Positions 9,550 through 21,400 of a stretch of 64,000 nucleotides of DNA are shown here, piece after piece. Made by a program: the position numbers and the translations under genes. The notes under the pieces were generated by a model, which searched no databases, was not told where the DNA came from, and was given only the letters and a program-made list of their open reading frames with translations. Every line of letters begins with the position of its first letter. The first letter of the stretch is position 1. The DNA comes from Malachius bipustulatus (Eukaryota > Arthropoda > Insecta > Coleoptera > Melyridae), in NCBI GenBank assembly GCA_910589415.1, contig OU342630.1, forward strand, positions 77,620,186 to 77,684,185, in the 5' to 3' direction.

Positions 9550-10595
9550 CAGTGACGGCTCGTGCTTCAAAAAATTGGGTCGGCCAGCCAATGGTGGAAA
9601 TAAAATGTACGACGTTATATGTGGGGGGGGGGGGGTCCGGGGAAAAGGCCCCCGCGGAAAATGCGATACAGGCGAATTTTTTTAAGGTTCAAGGTCACGC
9701 GAATTCCCATAAGTTCAAAATTTACTTATACATGTGTAAAAATAAGAAAATCCGTCAAATAGAAAAAATAGATGACGAAGAAAGTAATAAAATAAAAATG
9801 TGCTTTTGCTTGAGTCACTGAATGAATGCAATATTATGCTATGCATGCGCATCCATTGACACCATATGGATAACACGCGTGATATCGGTAGTTTGCGAAT
9901 TCTAATACGTAGTTAATTTTTTTTTAATTGCATAAAATAGGTAAAGAAACTCGCGCACTGATTAAATAAATAAATAAATTAATTATTCTTAAATAATTAA
10001 TTAATAAATAATAAGTCTACTAAATTAATTAAATAAATCTCTAAAAAGCAATTTGGCAAGCAAGAAACACCTTTTTGGTTTCTGTTACTATAATAAGTTG
10101 CATTTTCATAAAAAAAGATTAATAAAAATTAAAAATGCGTTAGACTCGCATGTTCCATCCCATTGCAGCGAGGATCGCCCAAGAGAAGAGCGCCCGATTG
10201 ATATAGATTGATATACCCAAGTACGGCCAGGAGGCTCTCGGCCGACCCTGTGTGGAATACGCTACGCCGGCCGTGCACTGTAACTCTGCGGTTGGAGGCG
10301 ACACAGTTTGTGTGCCGTAGGTCTTCGATTAACCAGCATTCTCGCGCCCAGCATCGGCCAGCCGACCTTACAATTTTAAACTTATGGATCACTCAATATT
10401 CACTATAGCTCTACACTTTTGCTTTTTGCTTAGATTTTTAGGCAAGAAAAAACATTAAATGGTACTTATTATTGCAAAGTTCTCAGAAATTAAAATCAAG
10501 TTTATTTTATTATTTTCTAAAAAATAATGTTATTTACTGGTGCAGTGGTTTGGGTCGGCCGGGCCGACCTTGCCGTCCCTGACAAGCCGTCACTG
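9550..10595. mobile_element. Non-autonomous hAT element with 8-bp TSD
   Basis: The terminal inverted repeats are CAGTGACGGCTCGTG at left and, read inward from the right end, CAGTGACGGCTTGTC. An exact 8-bp duplication ATTTTCTT occurs at 9542-9549 and 10596-10603, the length diagnostic of hAT transposition. GTCGGCC-rich subterminal words occur at both ends (9578, 10553). Inside are a G9-10 tract (9623) and a GC-rich block at 10140-10380. No intact transposase frame is present. The perfect target duplication suggests a fairly recent insertion. Confidence 0.9.
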
Positions 10596-10814
10596 ATTTT
10601 CTTATTTTTAATACCATTTTAGAATTTAATTGATGAACATTTTTTTAGAACAAAATTTTAGAGAAACCTAAAAGTCTCCTCTAAATAATAACAGCCACTG
10701 GCAATTTCATAAATCAACATTATATTAAATTTTCATTTTTTTTCATATACAATTAATGCCTGACTAAAATATTTTTACATCTTTCATTAGAACATTCAGC
10801 ATATATGTATTTAT

Positions 10815-12710
10815 TTACACTCCACCTTCTTTTCCATGTTTACGTTTATGTCTGGTAAAATACTCTTTAATATTTGTTTGATAACCACATTCAGCACAAT
10901 TAAACACTTCAACTCCTTTTGCATGTTTACATTTATAATGCCTGGTAAGGTGAGTTTTGCTTTTTGTTTTGTAAGAACATTCCTGGCATTTGTACACTGC
11001 CGCATCTCTTGAATGTTTAATTTGGTAATGTCTTAAAAAATAAATTCTACTTTTTGTTTCAAAAGAACAGTCCTCACATTTGTACACTTCTACATCTTCT
11101 TTTGCGTGTTTACATTTATAATGAGAGATCAAACATCTTTTATTTTTTGTTGAATAACCACATTCGTCACATTTGTGCATGTCTTTTTCTTGAGAATGTT
11201 TACATTTATAATGTTGATTAAAATTACTTTTATATCTTGTTTCATAAGAGCAGTCAGAGCATTTGTACATTACCCCTTCTTTGGAATGTTTATATTTATA
11301 ATGTTCAGTCAAATGATTTTTCTTTTTTGTCTTGTATAAACATTCATCACATTTGAACACTTCCGCGTCGTTTGAATGTTTAATTTTGTGGTGTTGGTTA
11401 AAATTGAATTTAAGTTTTGTTTCATAAGAGCATTCCTCACATCTGTACACTTCACCATCTTTGGAATGTTTACATTTATAATGTCGAGTCAAATCACTTT
11501 TACGTCTTGTCTCATATGAACACTCCCAACATTTGTACACTTCTGCATCTGTGGCATGTTTATATTTATAATGATCAGTCATACAACTTTTACTGTCTGT
11601 TTTATAAGAACATTCCTCACATTTGTAATTGTATACTTCAGAATTTTTTGCATGTTTACGTTTATAATGTTGGGTCAAATAACTTTTGTTTTTTGTTTTA
11701 AAAGAACATTCCTCACATTTGTGTACTTCAGCTTCTTTTGTATGTTTATATTTATAATGTGTGGTCAAATACCTTTTACATTTTGTTTCAAAAGAACATT
11801 CTTCACATTTGTACACTTCTGCTTCTTGAGAATGTTTACATATATAATGTTTAGTCAAATACTTTTCAAATTTTGTTTTAAAAGAACATTCCACACATTC
11901 GTAAACATTTTTTGAATGTTTATATTTATAATGTACAGTCAAATCACCTTTACGCTTTGTTTCAAATGAACATTCCCGACATTTGTACACTTCTGCATCT
12001 GTTGCATGTTTATATCGATAATGATCAGTAAAATTACTTTTACATCTTGTTTCATAAAAACATTCAGCACATTTGTACACTGCAACATCTTGTGCATGTT
12101 TGCATTTATAATGTTTGGTCAAATAACATTTACGATTTGTTTTGTAGCAACATTCCTTACAGTCGTAGACTTTTGAAGCATATTTTGAATGTTTGGTTTG
12201 GAAATGTCCGATAAGGTCATTTTTAATTTCTGCTTCATAAGGACAATGAGCACAGTTGTGTTTCTTCTTCCCACTGCTGATACTTTCAGGTGACTGCAAC
12301 TTATTACTTTCAGGCGACACATAGAGTCGCCTAGCTAGTTCATTTTCATTGTTAAATATTCCAGCATTTCTATTTTTCCCAATCACCCCCCATCCTGGTT
12401 TATGTTCTTCAATATCAATTTCCTCTTTTAGTACAAATTTTTCTCTTCGAACTTGATAAACATCATCCACTGGTAAGTCTTCAGGTTCTTTTTTTATAGA
12501 ACAAGATGAAAAAGTATTCTCCAAATTGTTTGATTCAGATGATTGATGGCAATTTGGGTAATTTTGGCCATTTTCAGTATTTTCACACTTCAAGTTTGAT
12601 GAGATGAGTACGGACAGGGAGTCATCAAATTCCTCATCTTCGATTGCTTCGGTTTTTATAATCTTTTCCTGATCTCGAATACCGCAATTATTGGATTTAT
12701 CTACATTCAT
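10815..12710 (-). CDS. C2H2 zinc-finger protein, 16 fingers
   Basis: A 631-residue protein counted from the ATG at 12710. The frame is open 69 nt further, to 12779, but the paralog at 5340 begins at the equivalent of 12710 and the extra stretch is hydrophobic and unlike it. The N-terminus is acidic ('IEDEEFDDSL', 'NLKCENTENGQ', a 'IKKEPEDLP' SUMO-like site, 'EEIDIEEHKPGW') and aligns with the other zinc-finger gene. Sixteen fingers follow, almost all C-x2-C-x12-H-x4-H with the core YKCEECSYETK..LTxHYKxKH; the last has H-x3-H. The array runs to nine residues before the stop, so this copy appears complete, unlike its neighbour. It is probably a nuclear DNA-binding protein with unknown target. 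It lies tail-to-tail with the 5340 gene, consistent with an old inverted duplication. Confidence 0.9.
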   Translation of the reverse strand: MNVDKSNNCGIRDQEKIIKTEAIEDEEFDDSLSVLISSNLKCENTENGQNYPNCHQSSESNNLENTFSSCSIKKEPEDLPVDDVYQVRREKFVLKEEIDIEEHKPGWGVIGKNRNAGIFNNENELARRLYVSPESNKLQSPESISSGKKKHNCAHCPYEAEIKNDLIGHFQTKHSKYASKVYDCKECCYKTNRKCYLTKHYKCKHAQDVAVYKCAECFYETRCKSNFTDHYRYKHATDAEVYKCRECSFETKRKGDLTVHYKYKHSKNVYECVECSFKTKFEKYLTKHYICKHSQEAEVYKCEECSFETKCKRYLTTHYKYKHTKEAEVHKCEECSFKTKNKSYLTQHYKRKHAKNSEVYNYKCEECSYKTDSKSCMTDHYKYKHATDAEVYKCWECSYETRRKSDLTRHYKCKHSKDGEVYRCEECSYETKLKFNFNQHHKIKHSNDAEVFKCDECLYKTKKKNHLTEHYKYKHSKEGVMYKCSDCSYETRYKSNFNQHYKCKHSQEKDMHKCDECGYSTKNKRCLISHYKCKHAKEDVEVYKCEDCSFETKSRIYFLRHYQIKHSRDAAVYKCQECSYKTKSKTHLTRHYKCKHAKGVEVFNCAECGYQTNIKEYFTRHKRKHGKEGGV

Positions 12711-12936
12711 GTTAATTTTTCTTGAACTTGAAAACTTCCAACAAACCAACACAACACACAACAAATTTTCGAAAGCCAAAGCAAAACAAGAAACAAAAAC
12801 AAAATGAAAATGCTAATGCCAGAATGCCTGACCCTGACAGTGACTACGTTGCTGCGCAGAACGCAGAATTACAGAAAAAGAAACTATTCTTGACAGACTT
12901 GTGTTGTGTTGAGGCAGTTGTGGAGACGGACAAGAC

Positions 12937-12980
12937 AGGGTACCTGTATTACCGACACTGACGCTTATTAGGGTAGCGCA
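12937..12980 (+). repeat. Solo end of a dispersed TIR element
   Basis: 44 bp starting AGGGTACCTGTATTACCGAC and ending TAGGGTAGCGCA. The same sequence, diverged, forms both ends of the element at 60589-61466 and the right end at about 48079-48119. No partner end is seen close by. Confidence 0.7.
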
Positions 12981-13867
12981 GGACATCTTTCATTGTAATT
13001 ATAAAATATTTCACAGGGATCTTCAAAGAGCTAGTCTAAATAGTCACTTTGTCTAAATAGAGACGGCTCTGTAACAGGGAACATATCGGAACGACGCCGA
13101 CAGCTTGGTTCTGTATATTCCATAAATGAAACGTCACAAATCTTCTTCAATCAAAGAATCAAAGCACATTTCGGTCAGCACGGCACGGCCCAAGGTTGGT
13201 ATAGTAGTTCACTGCTGGTAGAGAGGTTGTCTGATAACTCATTGACGGGTGGGGGTAATACGTCATCACGACGATCCGTGACGGAACTGGACATGATTGG
13301 TTTGTATCTCGTCGTTGGAAAAAATGCCTGGTGGAAATATTTGAATGATTTTTACTTGTAAAAGTAATTCAAAAAGGCTAAAAGCTTATTTAATATTCTT
13401 CGCGTTTCCTAAATATGCAAAAATCCGTCAGGAATGAAAAAAAGCAAGTGTTACCATCGCATTTCCCTCCATCTCCAGACCCTCACTATAGTAATATACT
13501 TAGTAGTATCTACTACATATATGGTTTTCAGTGATCTCCATACCATTATTAATTGTTCTGGTTATTATTTAATGTTTATGGCAATTGGAATCCCACCACC
13601 CGACACTATAGATTGTTTAGCTGAAGTCAAAACTTTGCATTGTTTACATTCTTTACATCTTTACCATTAAATGCATTACAAACTCCCCAAATATAGTTGT
13701 AGTAAAACTTATTCAACATTCTACCAACTCCAGTGTAGTTAGGAATCACCAATAAAAACCAACGATTCTGCTTCATATTTAGAAAACAAAGAAATACCAA
13801 AGCAAAATGAAAATTTATTCATTATGTTTTACAGTAAATAATTATATTGAAGCACACAATTTTATAA
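12981..13867. other. Intergenic between zinc-finger gene and Rpt4
   Basis: Nothing recognisable as a gene. A moderately GC-rich patch with CpGs at 13085-13300 could be promoter-like for the zinc-finger gene. The rest is AT-rich and contains the Rpt4 3' UTR near 13868. Confidence 0.4.
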
Positions 13868-15407
<1,540 letters not shown>

Positions 15408-16205
15408 GATGGTAAGTTAAGTGGTTTGATTTTTTTACCAGAAGAAATATTTTTGAAACTCACTCACCACCTACAAGTTCAGGTAAGATCTGCTTGTTGT
15501 CGGTAACCTGTTTAATGATTTCTAAAATGTAACCGAAAATTTTAAATTACTTTGAACACTATGTTCATTTACTCTACTCTATGCATGTACTTGCGGCAAT
15601 TTTCTTTGGAATCTAAATTAAATTAAAATCTGAAACAACTTTGCAATACAATAATGACTTGACGAATTCCAAAAATTAATTTTCAGCTTCTTTTTGTTGT
15701 TTCTGTAACTCAAACTGGCAACTGTTATTAACGTCACTTGTCGTTGTCAAATATGAAATATTTCTGTAACACTAAAACCCACTATTAATCGTATTCACAC
15801 GCATGCGATTTAACAGCTTGTAGAATATTCACTCACACTGAATTGTAAATTATAACTTATAAGTGTTAGTAGAAGACGTCATCAAGTACCTACCATCCTA
15901 CCAATAACTATGAACTCAAACCAATAACTATGAAATAATACCTCTAAACAGGATTATCCTAAATAAGTACGACAATTCCACTTATACGTTATTATTACAC
16001 CCATTTGATTTCTCAAATATCGCTGTTTGCTATCGGATATTTTGCATCGAGGAAGGAAGAAAGGTTATAATGCAAGTGGATAAATTTGTCTATAATTTTG
16101 CTTGTTCATATGTTGCTATGGCAATGGCTCGATTCATTGGCACAAAGTAAATGTCACAATTCTTTTTTATTATTTCGAAATATTTTATATTGAAGAAAAA
16201 AAGTT
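15408..16205. other. 5' flank of Rpt4
   Basis: Contains the Rpt4 promoter by position. No gene is recognised. A 57-nt minus-strand segment (15522-15466) has AG/GTGAGT borders and an open frame (EIIKQVTDNK..), but I could not link it to any exon. Confidence 0.4.
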
Positions 16206-16277
16206 TCCCGGTCTTGCCGGGGTTTGAACCCGGGTATATTTTCGAACAACAGTCTAAAAGCCTACCAATAGGCCACA
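16206..16277 (-). tRNA. tRNA-like sequence with Pol III boxes (pseudo-tRNA or SINE head)
   Basis: On the minus strand, an A box TGGCCTATTGG and a B box GGTTCAAACCC match RNA polymerase III consensus words. The D arm GCCT-loop-AGGC pairs. The T arm CCGGG-TTCAAAC-CCCGG is a perfect 5-bp stem. A 7-nt loop CTGTTGT would give anticodon GUU (Asn). A run of seven T, a Pol III terminator, follows 7 nt downstream. The acceptor stem pairs at only about four of seven positions and the anticodon stem has a mismatch, so a functional tRNA is doubtful; a tRNA-derived SINE or pseudogene is more likely. Confidence 0.5.
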
Positions 16278-16516
16278 GACGTTTGTTGATAACGAATGCA
16301 CCATATAACTACTGATATATCTACCTCTGTTATCGTTTGCCATTTGATTTTTATTAGAAATGTTTACATAAAATACAAAAATGATGTTTTTAACAATAAT
16401 ATTTTGTCTTTTTAAACGACATTTTTGAGTTTTGTTCACTCTGTTAAAAATAATGTTTAGTATACAATTCGATGGAAACTGTGTCTCAACAAATACCACT
16501 CGAACTTACGATTTTT

Positions 16517-16688
16517 CGGGATATTTTTATATGCAGTTGTTTTCACATACTTACTTGCATGTAGGCAATTTAACTCCATCTGCAGAAAAAATCACTGGAG
16601 CGCAAGCGCTCTCGTGATTTTTTCAAGAGCTGTCGTTAAATTCTAAGTGCAAGTAAGTATTCGATACCAACTGCATAAAAATATCCGG
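16517..16688. mobile_element. 172-bp fold-back MITE
   Basis: Nearly its whole length is one inverted repeat. The left arm CGGGATATTTTTATATGCAG.. is mirrored by ..CTGCATAAAAATATCCGG, and the arms meet at GGAGCGC-aa-GCGCTC near 16600. The arms are about 83 bp, with some mismatches and small gaps. There is no coding capacity. Confidence 0.8.
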
Positions 16689-16800
16689 CTAGATCTTAAG
16701 CTCTCTTTGGTATTACCCTGAAAAAATTTAGAGAGCAATCCCTTGGCTTCTAATAAGGAAAAGTTTCTCCATTACCGCGTAAACGTGTGCGTCCGGAAAT

Positions 16801-16842
16801 GCACCGCTTGTGAGATACCCCTCTGTATCTCACAAGCGGTGC
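16801..16842. repeat. Perfect 18-bp hairpin
   Basis: GCACCGCTTGTGAGATAC is followed by CCCTCT and then the exact reverse complement. It sits in unannotated repeat-like DNA. The surrounding ACCCTGTATCTAGAAAACG words are typical of insect MITE tails, so it may be the core of a decayed element. Confidence 0.8.
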
Positions 16843-17472
16843 CAAACAAGCCTACCAAATTTTATTTAAATCGGCTGAAAGCAGGTTTTTGAGTAATTAA
16901 TAAAAAATCGATTTTTTTTCAAAATTTTACACCCTGTATCTAGAAAACGAAGCAAGTTAGGACATACGATTATATGAAAAAATTTTCTTATTTTTGGCTG
17001 GTAAATACGCCCTTAAAATCTTTGCACTGAATTTTGAATCACCCAGTATGATACCTACTTTCTACTTTGGTATTTTTTGAATACTTATAATCATTAACAA
17101 GTACCTATAGCTCAGTACTGAAAATATATACATATGGATGTATTTTCCATCTCCTACAAAACTCATTTTGATTCATATAGAGAGCTTATTTTTGAGCAAT
17201 TCAATTTTTTCAAGTGGCCACCCAAAACATTTTAAGCAAACGAAAATTGCAAAATTTGAAATTAAAACTTTTAAATTTTTTTGTAAGCGAGTTATAATAT
17301 TAGTCCTATTAATTTATTAATTAGGTTTTTATAAAAAACCCCCCCCCCCCCCCCTAACTGATTTCCATGGTTAAAGGAAATTCTTAGATCCAAATGTTTC
17401 TGATCTTATGGTGCATTTTTTTCTTTACCGACTGGACTATAGGGCTAACGAGATTCTATTATATCATATAGG
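16843..17472. other. Repeat-like intergenic DNA
   Basis: No gene is seen. There is a C16-17 homopolymer at about 17339-17355, and repeat-tail words such as ACCCTGTATCTAGAAAACG (16930) and AATCACCCAGTATGA (17037), suggesting a decayed MITE between them. Confidence 0.4.
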
Positions 17473-17474
17473 TA

Positions 17475-18057
17475 CAGTGTCCGCTAGAAAGTTCGCACCA
17501 TATGGGAATTTTTTTCCATTTTTTTCGAAAAAAAATTATCAGTTTGTGATTTTTCAACGATTAAGTTTGAGCACACTAGATCCACGATGTTAATTTTGGT
17601 TCCACAGATAATTGTGTTTTTCTAAATTAAAAAAAAAAGTAATATTTTGAACATTAAAAGTGTTTTGCGGAAAATTTGACCGAAATTCGTTAGTTGTTAT
17701 TCTCCATAATACGAGCATAATGTCAGTAATTAAATTAATTAAATTAAATTTTTTATACAGGTGGCCAAAAAGTGTGGTAACTTATGACTTTCAACTTTTT
17801 ACATTTGGTCATTACATTTGGTGAATATCTAACGAATTTTGCACAAATTATCAGAAAAACATATTTAGTCATCGAAATATCTTTTTTTTTTGTAATTTTG
17901 AAGTTTAGCCATTTCCTCTGGAACATAAATTCGCACCATGGATGTAGTGTGCTTAAATTTAATCTTTTAGAAACCACAAACTTATGACATGAGAAATTAC
18001 CAAAAAAGATGGAAAACAGAAAATTTTCCAAATGGTGCGAACTTTTTGGCGGACACG
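17475..18057. mobile_element. Mariner/Tc1-type MITE with long inverted arms
   Basis: The ends are CAGTGTCCGCTAGAAAGTTC and, read inward from the right end, CGTGTCCGCCAAAAAGTTCG, both continuing GCACCAT. Each is flanked by TA (17473-17474 and 18058-18059), the Tc1/mariner target. The inverted homology continues through 'GTTTGTG..TTAA.TTTAAGCACACTA', giving arms of about 125 bp. About 583 bp in all, with no transposase frame. Confidence 0.8.
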
Positions 18058-18059
18058 TA

Positions 18060-18460
18060 AAATATATCAAGAATTTGAGATCGACCTCTTGATATGAAAG
18101 CAGGTGAATAACGATTCACAGAGGAAATTTGTCACGTCCTGGCGCTGGTTAACGTTCTACTGTCCGGAAAACCCTATTTTGTCACACAGCTCTCCCAGAT
18201 TTTCATAATATGGTGATTCTGACCTGACCTTACCATATTTGAATGAAATAACAAATCTTAAATTGGATAACATTATTTTGTATTTTAATATATAAATAAG
18301 TAATATTATGCAAAAATGCAGCTATAAAAAAGGCACCCTATCTATAACATGTTTTTTGAAGTTGAAAGCCTTTATTAAAGGAATACCATTATAATACTCA
18401 TTTAGATTTTTTCTTTATTTAGCCTATAGGTTCAGGTTCAGCAGGTTCTAATTTTTAATT
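18060..18460. other. 3' flank of CFAP91
   Basis: AT-rich sequence holding the presumed CFAP91 3' UTR (18270-18460). No other feature is recognised. Confidence 0.4.
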
Positions 18461-21400
18461 TTACTCCAAATTTTCCAATGAATCAGACGAAATAATTCTT
18501 TCATCATGTGATTCAAGATTTATATCTTCTTCTGCTTGGACACTGTTTTCGTCTTCTTTTACTGGTTCTACCGTTGGAGGTAAATCAACCGTTGTCAGGA
18601 CGACTTCTTCTTCCTTTTCTTCTTTGTCTGACTTCAATAATTCAGCCGAAGTCTTTTGAAATTCAATTTGCGATGCTAGGAAAACTCTGGAACGCCTTTG
18701 AAGTTCCTCGTACTGTTTAAAATCTTTGAAGCTCTCTTTTTTTGCCAGTTCCATATCTCGTAATAGAACATCGACTTGATCTAAAGAATCGCGGACTGTG
18801 TCAGCCTCCACTATATTAGAATTTTTGCTCGATTTTGGCGAAGATGAATGGTGCATGTGATCAATCTTGGGAGTATGCGAAGAAGTAGATAATTGTCCCT
18901 TAAATTCAGGTGAAACTTCAGAGATATAATTTGGATTGTGAATATTTCCAACATGTTTTACATTCTTTTCTTTAGATTCTCTGATTTTTGGTTTATCTCC
19001 GATGACAGGATTGTTTTCAAGCTGCCTCTCTGGATTTCCATTATTGATTTGTGCTGAAATAAACGTAAATGTATTATGTTAAAAACAGAAAATCATTTTA
19101 GCTCACTTCACTTGCTAAATCTGAGACAAATATTATTTAAACGATTGGCAAAATGTATTAAAACTGGCGAGCCTTAATAAAAACGAAATATTCAATATCA
19201 AACTTTCTTGATTTGAGTGGACCATAATGGGAAGACCAGTGCCCAGAAATGATAACGAATTTCCTGACGGCAATTACCACGATTCTCGTGGATAGGCTGA
19301 ATTTTTATTAAAGAAGAGTCAACTAAAGGAAATGATAATCTATTATACTAACGTGATGCTTGGTCTGCTGAAACATCGAATGGCAACATCTCAATCTTCC
19401 TAAAGAAACTTTGGTGCACAATTTTCAAATTATCGTGTTGCCGATCTTTAATCTTCTTCCTGATTATTTGTTTCTGAACTTCCGGCAAGACGAAATGGTG
19501 CACCAAATCGGCAATCATTTCTTCTTGTTCATCTACTGGCATATTTCGGCTGTAATTAAAAATCTCACATTTTTCTCACGTCTAAATCGTTTAGACGAGC
19601 AACGTTACCTTTCGACACTATTTACCGCCTCTTCTATTTTATCGGCCATAGACTTAACATACTCCTTGGCCTCAATTTCTGAAGCAAAGTCTAGTCCCTC
19701 GGTGACGATGTCTTGCAGGTAGAGGTCGACGGTATCCTGATTTATTTTGACTACCTGTCTGAACATCTCGTCGTGCTCCCTCCTCCGCCGGATCTCCTTC
19801 TGTCTTCTGCCAGCCTCAGCCGCCTCGGCATGCTGCCTCTCACGTTCGTTCAGCAGGCACATTGCGTGGGCCCTCCTTTCGTCCATCAACCTCTGCAGTT
19901 CTTTGTTCAGGAATCCCAGCAAAGATCCCACCATTACACCTTGAAGTTTGTCTAGGTGTTGTTTTAAGACATTTACCTATAATCATTATTAGTGTGTTAA
20001 ATTTATATTTTGGGAAAAGCTTTTCCCATGTATCAGAGATACGTGTGATTATAACGTCGTATTTTGATGATAATCGATCTCTGACTTCAGCAACCTCTAA
20101 GTGACGTCGAAGCACGCGTCTTTTCTTCACGTAGGTATAATAATTAAAGACCACCAATGAGAGATGTCGTCAGAAAGACGTAAATTAGCTTCCATTTTAT
20201 GACGTTGTTGGCATAAATAGTACTCCACAGTAGACATGGTACCTAATAAAGTAGTAGCGAAAACTATCTATTACAAACCCTATCTTGGAAGGCATTTTCT
20301 TCTTTTTGCAACCTGGTGATTTGATTTCTCTTCTGGGATTTCAGTTTCTTTTCTTCCTGTTTCAATGCATGCGTTGTCCTTAATTCAGCTATTAATTCTC
20401 TACACCGATCTCTTCCTTCATATATCTTAAAAGAAACTTTGCGGTTATATAATTTTAAAAGTGCCAAAAGCTCTTTACTAAAAATTCAAACTTACCAGCA
20501 TTTGTGAGGCGCGGCCACGTATCACGCTTTGCAAATATATGGTTGCCTGATAATTGCCTTCATCCTCTTCCAAAATACCTTCAGTTTCTGGAGTGGTTGG
20601 TGGTGATTCTTCTCTAATAATCCTAACACGTAAAGCGCAAGGTCTTTTAGCTGCACTTTTACGCACATCTATAAATAATAAGTCGCAAAATGAAAATAGA
20701 CTAAGCTAAAAAACAGATAACTGATGAAGCTTAATTTTTTTGTGGCATTAGGCATTGCAAAGTGCTAGTTCTAACAGATAAGGAAATCCCTAAAGTGAAA
20801 AGAAATTGATATATGAGCTCACGGCTCACTTTTAAGCTCTTCATGTAGTTGTTTCAAAATCGGCGTGGTCCATTTTGTTTCTCTTATACACAGTCTAGTT
20901 CCTGGCAGTTTGATGCCATCGCTTTTAATTTGAGTGGCTTCATTCAGCCATCGCGGCAGGGTGCTGAGATGTTCAACTCCTTTATGGAAAAAGAATAAAG
21001 TGATCTCACTTGAATAAAGGAAATAATCTTTGGGCACCTACTAACCTGCAAGTTGTGCCTTGTATTCCGCCAAACGTTCGTCTATGACTTGGTGCCATCT
21101 CTTGGGATGCTCTCCATGTCTCATAAGGGGGCCGTACCACTCGGATTTGTGATCGATTTGTTCCTCGACTATGTTAACAGGACGATATCTCATCGACTCT
21201 CCCCTGTGTTCCATTTCCAATTTTCTGAGTGCTACAATAGTTTTTACCAGAAAATTAATATTGTTATTAAATCTTTGGGGTGATTTACCTCTGGCGGTCT
21301 TTTTGCGAAGTTTTTCTAGTTGTTTGTTCTTTTCTTTTTGTTTGGCTTTTATAAACATCTCCATTTTTTGCTCTGTGATATTTTTGGAGTTCTCGTGTAA

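Noticed and set aside
10129..10392. An 87-codon minus-strand frame in the GC-rich part of the hAT element
   Set aside because: It lies wholly inside the element and shows no transposase or other domain.
12711..12779. A 23-codon N-terminal extension of the second zinc-finger gene
   Set aside because: Hydrophobic and unlike the paralog, which starts at the equivalent of 12710.
15466..15522. Minus-strand splice-like segment EIIKQVTDNKQ with AG/GTGAGT borders upstream of Rpt4
   Set aside because: Rpt4 already has a complete start exon, and no acceptor joins this segment to it or to another gene.
20020..20222. An extra CFAP91 exon in the minus-strand frame STVEYYLCQQRHKMEANLR
   Set aside because: Exons 20425-20279 and 19976-19609 join directly in phase 0 and match the family length there; the segment does not keep frame.
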